A stretch of 53,324 nucleotides of DNA from Microcaldota archaeon (lineage in GTDB: Archaea > Micrarchaeota > Micrarchaeia > Micrarchaeales > Micrarchaeaceae): positions 1 to 53,324 of the forward strand of contig JAJZMY010000009.1 in NCBI GenBank assembly GCA_021848125.1, in the 5' to 3' direction. Each line of letters opens with the position of its first letter. Position 1 is the stretch's first letter. This document shows, one piece after another, positions 8,436 to 16,009 of this stretch. The notes under the pieces were generated by a model. That model did no database searches, was not told the DNA's origin, and saw nothing but the letters and a program-made list of their open reading frames with translations. Both the position numbers and the translations under genes were made by a program.

Positions 8436-8601
8436 CATTACTTTAATCTTATTGAATCCAGATTCATTGGTGCTCTTGAATCCGCATTTGTAATTTTTCT
8501 TAAAATGTCTGCAAGATCTTCGCATTTTTGCTCTTCGCCATGCATTGTAAATATTTTGCTTGGCCTTGGCCTTAAATCTTTTACAAAATCAATTAACTGC
8601 C
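8436..8601. repeat. Direct repeat copy A: orphan 3' end of the aCPSF1 gene
   Basis: A 166-bp segment identical base for base to 13198-13363. It consists of the last 164 bases of the aCPSF1 coding sequence (minus strand), including the stop codon, plus two bases beyond. There is no upstream remainder of the gene here, so this copy is an untranslated fragment. It lends its final bases to the methyltransferase reading frame, whose stop lies inside the repeat (8589-8591). It marks the left boundary of the inserted island. Before insertion, this would have been the native gene end abutting 8435. Confidence 0.95.
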
Positions 8602-9323
8602 ACTAGGTATTTTGCAGTTATTCTCTTTTTAATTACTGCTATAAATGTTTCATCATGACCTATGAACCTATCAACATACCACTCAGTACCATCAATTAAA
8701 GAGAGGACATCATTTTTAGAAGCATATAAAAATTTAAACCAATTCCCTTTATAAGTTTGATACCTTAAACGGAGTCTTAACTGCCCAGGCATTTTATTTT
8801 TTTTGATATTTTTTTTCATATATTTAATAAATGCAGGGTTTGTTATAGTATTGGGATCTCTAGATTCTCCGAGGATTATTGCATCTTTATTAGTTATTTT
8901 AGCTATTTTAGAAAGAATTAATTTAGCTTTTTTTGGTGTTTGTAATAACCCAAAATTTCTACCAAAAAGAACAATGCTATTAAAGTTTTTATAATTAAGT
9001 TTTTCTATATCAGAAATACTTAAAACTCTACTTTTTTTAAGCCCACTGTTTTTGCAAATTTTTATTGCAATTGGAGATACATCTATATTTGTAACATCTA
9101 TTTTTTTAGTTTTTAGATACTTTCCAACTCTACCTGGCCCACAACCAATATCTAATACAGGGCCTTGTATAAGGTTTATTGCAATTTTTTCAATTTTTGG
9201 CCATTTAGTAAATTCAGAAAAATAGGATTTGGGCGATGTTAAATCTATGCATCCATCATCTCGCTCTATTATTTCATGGATGTTTCCATACTTAATATAT
9301 GCAAGAAGTTCTTGACCAAACAC
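8589..9323 (-). CDS. Class I SAM-dependent methyltransferase, island cargo
   Basis: A Rossmann-fold methyltransferase with motif I VLDIGCGPGRVGKYL (about residues 55-69), motif II VTNIDVSPIAIKIC and post-motifs consistent with small-molecule or peptide methylation. The substrate is unknown. It directly follows the rSAM gene (28-base gap). The GTG at 9323 is the conventional start, but AGTG-N5-ATA places a possible AUA start at 9341, adding six residues. The natural family end would be near AVIKKR; the last residues and stop codon come from the aCPSF1 repeat, so the original 3' end was replaced at the junction. It probably acts with the rSAM enzyme. Confidence 0.85.
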   Translation of the reverse strand: MFGQELLAYIKYGNIHEIIERDDGCIDLTSPKSYFSEFTKWPKIEKIAINLIQGPVLDIGCGPGRVGKYLKTKKIDVTNIDVSPIAIKICKNSGLKKSRVLSISDIEKLNYKNFNSIVLFGRNFGLLQTPKKAKLILSKIAKITNKDAIILGESRDPNTITNPAFIKYMKKNIKKNKMPGQLRLRLRYQTYKGNWFKFLYASKNDVLSLIDGTEWYVDRFIGHDETFIAVIKKRITAKYLVAVN

Positions 9324-9351
9324 ATCTGTTATTTTATTTATGCTATCACTA

Positions 9352-10731
9352 TTAATTATAATTTAAATTTTTGATATATTCATATAGTACTAATTTTCTA
9401 TAATTGCATAATTCTCTATTTTCTCCAGCTTTATCAAAACTGCCATAATTGTTGTAAGATTCTTTTGTACAACCCCCACCACATTTTACAGGGCAAAAAG
9501 AACATTGCTTAAACTTAGAAATATCTCTTTTCTTACTTATTTTATATAATTTAGTTTTATTTATATTAATTTTACCCCTATTTAATATTTTACCTATTTG
9601 TAATTCCGATACAGGATCTACACATGCATAAAATTTATTGTCCAAACTTAAAGTAATTGATGAACCTCTGATATAGCTGCAAGTTTTACAAGAAAGAAGA
9701 TTAGTACCTATAGCTGGAAGAAGATTCGAAGTAATTTTAAAGTTGTTCTTTTTTGCAAAAATTAAAGCTTTTGCAAAGTTAACAACCAATGCATGCATAT
9801 TGGGTTTTGCAGATAGGAAGTTCTTTGCTCTACCACTAATTACAATTGGCTCTATGCGTACCTTATTAAATCCCATAGCCTTTAAGTTATTTATTACTTT
9901 GATAAATTTTCGTTCTATACCATTACATGCAGTAATCCTAACATAAGCAATATCTGATATATGTCTATATTTCTTAATCTCTGTTAAGGTTTTTAATATT
10001 TCCTTGGAGGTATCAAATTTATCGCTACCCCTATACTTATTAGTTAATTCGTCAAGACCATCATAAGAGATCTGCATTTTTACCTTATTATCAATAAAAT
10101 ATTTTATAATTTCTTCTCGTTTTTTCAGATATACTCCATTAGTATCTATTCGATAATTAATATTTAAATCCTTACAACTTTCTATTATTTGTTTTATTTT
10201 ATCAAATGTTAATGTTGGTTCGCCCATACCAAAAAATAAAACATTATTTGGTTTAAGAGTTCTTATTGCCAATTGAGCTGAATCTATATTAATCGTTGAT
10301 TTTATAATTGGATTGGCCCTATTTTTTATTACGCTACTGATCTCTCCTCCAAAAGCATAGCAATATTTACATTTTAAGTTACATAAATTAGTCATAATTA
10401 AGGTTAGATTATTTATTCTTGTGGATATAGATTCTTCTTCATTATAAGCAGACTTAGTAATAACATTATATGCAGCTAAAGAAATATAAAAAAAATTATT
10501 TAACAGTTCAGGATTAGCAGAAATATCTTTTTTAGATTTTAATTTTTTATTATTTTTAAGAAATTTATATTGAATAGAGTTAAGTTTTGTCGCAGAATTA
10601 AAATAAGGAGAATACACAAATATATTTTTACGATCATTAATGAAATATAATTCTGGATTTAAAATTTTTGGATATACTGCATCTGAATCCGCTTTTAATT
10701 CAGACCAGTCAGATAAATTTTTTATTTTTAT
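9352..10731 (-). CDS. Radical SAM/SPASM-domain peptide- or protein-modifying enzyme
   Basis: The radical SAM core has the cluster motif CNLKCKYC and a GGEP-like GMGEPTL. It is followed by a SPASM-type C-terminus with CKTC, an isolated Cys (FYACVDP) and CSFCPVKCGGGC plus a final Cys, enough for two auxiliary 4Fe-4S clusters. Such enzymes (anaerobic sulfatase maturase and RiPP maturase relatives) modify peptides or proteins by carbon-centred radical chemistry. I extend the N-terminus to an AUA codon at 10731: the frame stays open, the added residues look like a maturase N-terminal domain, and GGTG lies exactly five bases upstream. The conservative start is the GTG at 10617, giving 421 aa. It is preceded by a 39-aa peptide gene. 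Confidence 0.85.
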   Translation of the reverse strand: MKIKNLSDWSELKADSDAVYPKILNPELYFINDRKNIFVYSPYFNSATKLNSIQYKFLKNNKKLKSKKDISANPELLNNFFYISLAAYNVITKSAYNEEESISTRINNLTLIMTNLCNLKCKYCYAFGGEISSVIKNRANPIIKSTINIDSAQLAIRTLKPNNVLFFGMGEPTLTFDKIKQIIESCKDLNINYRIDTNGVYLKKREEIIKYFIDNKVKMQISYDGLDELTNKYRGSDKFDTSKEILKTLTEIKKYRHISDIAYVRITACNGIERKFIKVINNLKAMGFNKVRIEPIVISGRAKNFLSAKPNMHALVVNFAKALIFAKKNNFKITSNLLPAIGTNLLSCKTCSYIRGSSITLSLDNKFYACVDPVSELQIGKILNRGKININKTKLYKISKKRDISKFKQCSFCPVKCGGGCTKESYNNYGSFDKAGENRELCNYRKLVLYEYIKNLNYN

Positions 10732-10739
10732 AATAACAC

Positions 10740-10859
10740 CTATGATTTAAGTTTATTTTTAACAGATTCATCATTGCGGGAAAGAGATTTAATCACATTT
10801 ATATGCTTAATCTTTAAGTCTAGTAGATATAACAAATCCTTCCCTAAACCTTCTGACAT
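10740..10859 (-). CDS. Small peptide gene (39 aa) directly upstream of the rSAM enzyme
   Basis: ATG at 10859 lies eight bases after the Fic stop. A GAGG ribosome-binding motif falls in the Fic stop region, and the gene ends nine bases before the rSAM start. The product begins MSEGLGKDLLYLLDLK and ends VKNKLKS: a short acidic-to-hydrophobic leader-like helix, then a basic serine/lysine tail with no cysteine. Its position fits a precursor peptide for the rSAM/methyltransferase pair or a small binding partner. No known precursor motif is visible. Existence is supported by spacing and coding continuity, function only by context. Confidence 0.6.
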   Translation of the reverse strand: MSEGLGKDLLYLLDLKIKHINVIKSLSRNDESVKNKLKS

Positions 10860-10867
10860 TATAGGGA

Positions 10868-12721
10868 TTACCTCATTAATCCTTTCTTGTATAACTCTAA
10901 AAAATGAGGGCCAAAAATATTTTCTTTTAACATTTTATTAATTTCAGCTGCTTCTATAATTACAGTTTCAGAGTTAGGGATATTAAACAAGACTTCCTTT
11001 TGAATGCTACCTTTTCTGGATTTAATATAAGACATAAAAACAGCAATATCTTCTAAGTCGTGCTTTGGCTGCTCAACGTAGAAGTTATAATTTGAAGAAA
11101 TCCATTCATAGTCTTTCAATTTACTCATTATTGAAATTGCATAAGCTTTTTCGGTTTTATCTGTATTATTATCCTTTAGCACGAAATCCAAAAAATTTAA
11201 GTACCCTTCTGCTGGTTTATTTTGGCAAATAGCTAAATTATGCAATAATACTTTTCTTAATCTAGGCATTTTAGATGCAACCTCTGTCAATTTTTTAGAA
11301 ATTATTAGGTCATTTATTTTGTTATTTTTAGATAATCTATTTATTACAAATTCGGACACGACACTATCACCAAATTTATCAAATATCTTAATTATGTTAT
11401 TTGCTTCATCAAAATTTGCAAGACTGCTGTATGCCCTTACCTTAATTGTATCGGAATTAGAGTTGTCTAAGATATTTTTTATAACTTCCTTAGCCACCTT
11501 TGTATTGTTATAGTAGGCCATGGCTTCGCAGATTCTGGCTGCCAATGACTCTTCTAGTTTAATCTTAGATAGATTTATTAAAAAATCGCCATCATTTTCA
11601 AACTTTTTCTCAGAATATGTAAGTGCAGTAAATGCGAGGATTTTATTGTCAGGCCTTGGATCTGCAATAACGTGGCTTTTTAGTATATCATAGTACTTGT
11701 CAGGATTCGTTTTCCACATGCCCCATAAAGCCAGTGAACGTACTGTAGATATCTCAGATTCTGCAGAATTGGTAAAAACACTACCTAAATCAAGTTTGTA
11801 ATACGCACTTAGCCACAATGCAGACTTTATTGTTTCGGATTTAGATGCCAACTCATTTATTAATCGTTCGGCACTGCGTACATCAAGATCATTATTTATT
11901 GCTAAAAACAATTGTTTAAACTCTTGCTCATCATAATTGGAAGGCATTAATGATTTTATTTTATCTGTAATTTTAGGGTCGCTTCTTAAGTAAATTGATA
12001 GACCCTCAGCGAAAAATGGCAAATAGTATTCAGTAAAATCATAGGTTAAGAGAGTATTGAAATATAATTCTTTATCTTCTTTTAACACTATGAACGGCTT
12101 CATTTTGTTGCGCAATAAATACTGATTCATAATCAATCTACAAGTTCTTTTATTGCCATCCTCAAAAGGATGTGCATAAAATAACTGTAAATGAATATTT
12201 AATGCATTTAAAAACAATTTTGCTTGATTAGCCTCACTTGAATTAAATATATGAATGATATTATCTAGAGCTTCTCTGGTTTTTAAGAGGTCTGGAGTCA
12301 CGAATTGCCCGAAATTAACCCTAAAGCGCTTTAAGTTAGGATATATACCAAGAACATCCATTAACAGAAGACTGTGTATTTTAAGTATATCGTCTACACT
12401 TCGTTTTGACATAACAGATGAAATTAACTCTTCATATACTTTTTTATGATTCAGTAACTCAATATAATCAGGTATATTTGATTCTCCATCAAAAATAGCA
12501 TGATTAAAAAGAGCGTTAGCAGTTTTAAGAGGTGTTTTGTTCCCCTCAATTAAACTACTATAGTAAATCATTTTAAATGCATTATCTTTTAGTGTATTTT
12601 CTAAATCTAAAAAATTAGAGTTTTGATTTGATTTGTTCAATAAAAAAGAAAAAAAAGAAGTCCAACTAGGTAAGTCTGCCATGAGTCCGGCTTTATTATG
12701 CAGTGCTCTCGCAATCTTCAT
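10868..12721 (-). CDS. Class II Fic protein with helical-repeat (HEAT-like) C-terminal half
   Basis: The Fic domain transfers AMP or another nucleotide moiety to protein hydroxyls. The catalytic motif is HPFEDGNKRTCR (His184 to Arg195). An N-terminal auto-inhibitory motif, SSLIEGN (Ser55…Glu59-Gly60), matches the class II (S/T)xxxE(G/N) signature, so activity is self-restrained. From about residue 260 to 617 the protein is all-helical with repeating units of 30-40 residues, reminiscent of HEAT-type solenoids, likely a target-recognition platform. At 617 residues it is far longer than a minimal Fic (about 200). It heads the cargo operon. It could be an antiviral, toxin-like or regulatory AMPylator; its target is unknown. 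Confidence 0.88.
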   Translation of the reverse strand: MKIARALHNKAGLMADLPSWTSFFSFLLNKSNQNSNFLDLENTLKDNAFKMIYYSSLIEGNKTPLKTANALFNHAIFDGESNIPDYIELLNHKKVYEELISSVMSKRSVDDILKIHSLLLMDVLGIYPNLKRFRVNFGQFVTPDLLKTREALDNIIHIFNSSEANQAKLFLNALNIHLQLFYAHPFEDGNKRTCRLIMNQYLLRNKMKPFIVLKEDKELYFNTLLTYDFTEYYLPFFAEGLSIYLRSDPKITDKIKSLMPSNYDEQEFKQLFLAINNDLDVRSAERLINELASKSETIKSALWLSAYYKLDLGSVFTNSAESEISTVRSLALWGMWKTNPDKYYDILKSHVIADPRPDNKILAFTALTYSEKKFENDGDFLINLSKIKLEESLAARICEAMAYYNNTKVAKEVIKNILDNSNSDTIKVRAYSSLANFDEANNIIKIFDKFGDSVVSEFVINRLSKNNKINDLIISKKLTEVASKMPRLRKVLLHNLAICQNKPAEGYLNFLDFVLKDNNTDKTEKAYAISIMSKLKDYEWISSNYNFYVEQPKHDLEDIAVFMSYIKSRKGSIQKEVLFNIPNSETVIIEAAEINKMLKENIFGPHFLELYKKGLMR

Positions 12722-12830
12722 AATAGCAAGCAGATGCTTTATCTTTCCTTTTTAAAAAAATACTATTCTTCTGTACGCTTTTATCTGCATTTAACTTAGT
12801 CCATACAAGAATTTGTTTTTTATTACTCAT
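12696..12830 (-). CDS. Small ORF (44 aa) overlapping the Fic start
   Basis: This 44-codon frame starts at ATG 12830, behind GGTAATTAG and a TATA-rich box (12853-12869), so it is the first ORF of the island operon. The product is basic (KKQILVWTKLNADKS…) and ends with a Cys-rich tail, ACYYEDCESTA. It overlaps the Fic gene by 26 bases, which may couple their translation. It could be a regulator of Fic, a peptide substrate, or the frame-shifted former N-terminus of Fic. I recognise no family. Confidence 0.45.
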   Translation of the reverse strand: MSNKKQILVWTKLNADKSVQKNSIFLKRKDKASACYYEDCESTA

Positions 12831-12932
12831 CTAATTACCAATAGAGTTATTAATATTTAAATATTTAAACTTTAATATTTATTAAAAAGTTGGGTTTTTG
12901 TGAATTATATTTTTAAGTGGATGGGAATACGC

Positions 12933-13133
12933 CTATAATGCATCATCAGCATATTCGTCCAACGCCCATACAATATCCTTTGATCTATATCTCATTCTTT
13001 TAAATCCATGGTCCTACACGAACCATTTCTTACACTTGTGGCAGAAGAACTTCTGCTTTGTACCTGTTGCATTGTAGTGCATCCCTTTCTTTGCCACATC
13101 TGAAGATCCACAGTTATCACAAACTACATTCAT
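12933..13133 (-). pseudogene. Decayed N-terminal fragment of a zinc-ribbon insertion-sequence transposase
   Basis: Reading from ATG 13133 gives MNVVCDNCGSSDVAKKG… then FFCHKCKKWFV: a CxxC…CxxC zinc ribbon typical of the N-terminus of IS1/IS1595-like transposases. An in-frame TAG (13014-13016) interrupts it. Downstream the frame resumes with GFKRMRYRSKDIVWALDEYA, the helical segment that normally follows this ribbon, then stops again at 12933. No DDE catalytic core exists. It is a relic lying between the aCPSF1 stop and the cargo promoter, and it is the only trace of a recombinase-type gene in the island. Confidence 0.8.
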
Positions 13134-13197
13134 ACTAATCGCCTATGAGAGTATAGTGGTGAAGTTTTTTAAAGATAACGATTAATAGACTTTATCA

Positions 13198-13363
13198 CAT
13201 TACTTTAATCTTATTGAATCCAGATTCATTGGTGCTCTTGAATCCGCATTTGTAATTTTTCTTAAAATGTCTGCAAGATCTTCGCATTTTTGCTCTTCGC
13301 CATGCATTGTAAATATTTTGCTTGGCCTTGGCCTTAAATCTTTTACAAAATCAATTAACTGCC
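13198..13363. repeat. Direct repeat copy B: 3' end of the intact aCPSF1 gene
   Basis: Identical over 166 bp to 8436-8601. Identity stops two bases past the aCPSF1 stop codon on one side and, on the other, abruptly within the coding sequence (next bases TCC here against ACT in copy A). This copy completes the aCPSF1 open frame. If the element supplied the sequence, this is the element-borne copy and copy A is the chromosome's original gene end. Confidence 0.95.
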
Positions 13364-15155
13364 TCCTATCGCTGTGCCCTGAAAACCCTTCAACAGTAAA
13401 AACATTCATATTTATTTTCAAGGGTATTATTTTGTTATTTTCATCCATTATTGGCACTTCCTTTAAATTATTTTGAAGCCGTCTTCCTAATGATCCTGCA
13501 CTGTTGTATCCGACAAAAATAAGGGAATTTTTAGGATCATCAGCTAATTTCTTGAAATATTCCAAACTTGTTCCGCCATTTAGCATTCCGCCACTGGCAA
13601 GAATGATTGAAGGGCCTCTTTCCAATACCTGTTCCCTTTCTCCTTTTATTATTTCAAATATATCGCTTTCAAATGGCGATTTATTATTTAAAATCATGTT
13701 TTTCAAAGATTCCTTTAAATATTCAGGATATGCAGTATGGATTGCACTTGCTTCCAGTATCATGCCATCCATATAAACAGGCGCATCAATGTTGTAATTT
13801 TTTAAATATGAATTAAGAACTAACTGAATTTCCTGGGACCTTCCAACTGCAAATAAAGGAATAAGCACTTTTCCATTGTTTGATATTGTTTTTTTTATTA
13901 TATCCATTAAATTTATTTCTGCTTGCTTTCTGTTGATTGAAATATCATTATTTCCGCCATAAGTGCTTTCTATGAATAGTGCATCCATCCTGGGATACTT
14001 TATGTCAGCAGGATCAAACAGCCTGGTAAATCCATATTTCATATCCCCAGTATGGACAAGGTTGTATTCTCCTTCTCCTACATGCAAATGCACAATGCTG
14101 CTTCCGAGAATATGGCCAGCATTATGGTATGTGAGCTTTAATTCATTTGTAATGTTTGTCACTTCGCCGTATTCCCTTACTATTGTATGCATAAGCATGT
14201 TCCTAATGTCTTTTTCATCATATAATGGCGTTCCGCCAGTTTTTTGCACCAATCTAAAATAATCATTCAGCAAAAGTGCTGCCAGGTCTCTTGTTGGGGG
14301 GGTGCAGTAGACAGGCCCTTTATACCCGTATTTGTAGAGATATGGCACAAAGCCAATATGATCCATGTGTGCATGTGTTAAAACAACTGCATCAAGCTCT
14401 TCTATTGAAAAATTCGCAGCATCAAGATATGGAAATGCCTTATTGACTTCTGGGTCCTCATTTGCAATAGCTCCTTTTAGCCCTGGCTCTGGGCTTATTC
14501 CGCAGTCAATCAGTATTTTTGAGTTTTTCGTCTCCAGCAGCATTGATGATCTTCCAACTTCCCTATAGCCGCCAAGCGCAGTTACTTTAAGCCATTCGCT
14601 TTTCAATGCTGGCTGGTTTATTTGTTTTCCCAGGTTCAGGAGAAATTTTTTCCTAAAGTCCCTTTCATTATATACTAGATTCCTGACGCCTTCAATTGTT
14701 GAGCTTTCCATTGTCGGTATTCTCAGCACTTTTGGAATCCATCCTGTTTCATACATAATGGCTCTTAATGTAACTCCTTTTTTTCCTATAACCAATCCAG
14801 GCTTTAATGCCTCTATATAAACTGAGCTGAATTCTGATAAAAACTTGATAGAGCCTAGTTTTGCATCTTCTGGCACCAGCTCCTTGATTTTTTTAAGGGC
14901 ATTTTCAGGGTCCATTAATGATGCTGAATCGCTTCTAACTATTATTTTTTTCTTTATCTCAACTGCAATATCCTTTATTACTGTATCGTCTTTATAAACT
15001 GATTTCGCATTTTTCAGATAAATGACAATATCAGGGCCTTCAAATTCAGCTTTAATAAATCCAACACTGGACGGCAGCATTTCTTCAATTTTATCAAATA
15101 CGCTTTTTTGGATTTCGTTTTTGTTATTTTCATTGAATTCTTTCAAAACAACCAC
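13200..15155 (-). CDS. aCPSF1/FttA: KH-metallo-beta-lactamase/beta-CASP ribonuclease, transcription terminator
   Basis: aCPSF1 (FttA) cleaves nascent transcripts 3' to U-rich tracts and terminates archaeal transcription. Two N-terminal KH domains (about residues 1-180, with GLVIGKKGVTLRAI) precede the metallo-beta-lactamase core. Its metal motif is HAHMDHIG, with HNAGHILGSS and LVHTGDMKYG. The beta-CASP region has SGGMLNGG and SGHSDRRQL, and the C-terminal His is in FTMHGEE. The length of 651 is normal and the frame is intact despite the island at its 3' end. The start is GTG at 15155 or the in-frame TTG at 15146. It lies 56 bases after the proteasome gene on the same strand. Confidence 0.95.
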   Translation of the reverse strand: MVVLKEFNENNKNEIQKSVFDKIEEMLPSSVGFIKAEFEGPDIVIYLKNAKSVYKDDTVIKDIAVEIKKKIIVRSDSASLMDPENALKKIKELVPEDAKLGSIKFLSEFSSVYIEALKPGLVIGKKGVTLRAIMYETGWIPKVLRIPTMESSTIEGVRNLVYNERDFRKKFLLNLGKQINQPALKSEWLKVTALGGYREVGRSSMLLETKNSKILIDCGISPEPGLKGAIANEDPEVNKAFPYLDAANFSIEELDAVVLTHAHMDHIGFVPYLYKYGYKGPVYCTPPTRDLAALLLNDYFRLVQKTGGTPLYDEKDIRNMLMHTIVREYGEVTNITNELKLTYHNAGHILGSSIVHLHVGEGEYNLVHTGDMKYGFTRLFDPADIKYPRMDALFIESTYGGNNDISINRKQAEINLMDIIKKTISNNGKVLIPLFAVGRSQEIQLVLNSYLKNYNIDAPVYMDGMILEASAIHTAYPEYLKESLKNMILNNKSPFESDIFEIIKGEREQVLERGPSIILASGGMLNGGTSLEYFKKLADDPKNSLIFVGYNSAGSLGRRLQNNLKEVPIMDENNKIIPLKINMNVFTVEGFSGHSDRRQLIDFVKDLRPRPSKIFTMHGEEQKCEDLADILRKITNADSRAPMNLDSIRLK

Positions 15156-15211
15156 TTATAGTAAATAAGAAAACATAAAAATTAATTAAAAAAATAGAAA
15201 AAAATATTGAA

Positions 15212-15838
15212 TTATTTAGTATATTTTTCAAGATCTTTTCCAGAATATTCAGTATATCCTTCTTTTGTTATTGCTGCAAGCAGGACATTGTCTCCGCTGT
15301 TTGCATCTCTTTTCATTGCTGTAAATATTGCCTTTGCTGCTGTTTTTATTGAATCTTTTACTAGACACCCTTCTTTATAAGACTCTTCTAAATACCCTAA
15401 TGCGACTTCCATTCCGCTTCCGCTTGCTGTAAATTTTGATTCGTCTGTATAGCCGCCAAGCGCATCCAGATTATATAATTGCGGTTTTCCATCAATATCT
15501 ATACCGCCGACAATAAGGCCGATATAAAAAGGCATCATTTTATTGTTATTTAAAACAATAGACAATAAAGATACTGCACTTTTTGGTGACAATGGCTTTA
15601 ATTCATTCATTTTATATATTTCATTATGAAGTTTCAGTATTCTTATTATTTCTTGCGCATCTCCAACACTGCCTGCTATCAGCATTCCTAAATTAGTATC
15701 AATTTTCCAGACTTTTCTGCTTTCTTTATTTGCAATAAATCCGCCTTGATATGTTGCCCTTGAATCTGCTGCCAATATTATCCCATCCTGGCACATAAGC
15801 CCAACAATTGTTGTGCCTTTTTTTATATTTTCATCCAT
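15212..15838 (-). CDS. psmB: Proteasome beta subunit (N-terminal Thr hydrolase)
   Basis: The catalytic subunit of the 20S proteasome. An eight-residue propeptide (MDENIKKG) is followed by the mature TTIVG, so cleavage exposes the catalytic Thr. Asp17 lies in AADSRAT and the Lys33 equivalent in ESRKVW. LGGYTDESKFTASGSGMEVALG is the conserved substrate-side loop. The length of 208 is normal. GGTG lies five bases before the ATG. An inverted repeat brackets the probable TATA element upstream (see 15868-15901). The alpha subunit is not in this window. Confidence 0.95.
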   Translation of the reverse strand: MDENIKKGTTIVGLMCQDGIILAADSRATYQGGFIANKESRKVWKIDTNLGMLIAGSVGDAQEIIRILKLHNEIYKMNELKPLSPKSAVSLLSIVLNNNKMMPFYIGLIVGGIDIDGKPQLYNLDALGGYTDESKFTASGSGMEVALGYLEESYKEGCLVKDSIKTAAKAIFTAMKRDANSGDNVLLAAITKEGYTEYSGKDLEKYTK

Positions 15839-15867
15839 GTTTTCACCTAAAATTAAATAAAAGAAAT

Positions 15868-15901
15868 ATGACTAGAATTTAAAGATAAAAAGATTAGTCA
15901 T
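15868..15901. promoter_or_regulatory. Inverted repeat flanking the psmB TATA region
   Basis: ATGACTA (15868-15874) and TAGTCAT (15895-15901) form a perfect 7-bp inverted repeat separated by 20 bases. It lies 30-63 bases upstream of the psmB start. The spacer, read on the minus strand, contains CTTTAAATT, a plausible TATA box. An operator for a dimeric regulator is possible; chance cannot be excluded in DNA this AT-rich. Confidence 0.35.
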
Positions 15902-16009
15902 TTTATATTTAATAAATTATGTATTTAAATTTTTCTATTTATTTTATTTTTGCTAAAGCTTTTAAAAAAATTTACAAAAAATAAACTTTTAGTTTAAAAG
16001 AAAAATAAA

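Larger units (their letters stand above)
8436..13363. mobile_element. Island inserted in the 3' end of the aCPSF1 gene, bounded by a 166-bp direct repeat
   Basis: The unit is one repeat copy plus unique DNA, 4,762 bp by the repeat offset. Reading along the minus strand, aCPSF1 is intact to its stop, followed by a transposase relic, a 44-codon ORF, Fic/HEAT-like, a 39-aa ORF, rSAM/SPASM and a methyltransferase, then the second copy of the gene's 3' end. This matches elements that integrate into a gene's 3' end and restore it with their own copy. Alternatively, a circle carrying a gene fragment entered by single-crossover homologous recombination. No integrase or complete transposase is encoded, so the element is either decayed or mobilised in trans. 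The boundaries are directly visible; the mechanism is inference. Confidence 0.85.

Noticed and set aside
8602-13197. Possible integrase or recombinase gene driving the island
   Set aside because: All frames were read. Only the decayed zinc-ribbon transposase fragment is present, and no tyrosine or serine recombinase motif is seen.
13267-13816. Plus-strand frames inside aCPSF1
   Set aside because: They are antisense shadows of a strongly conserved gene.
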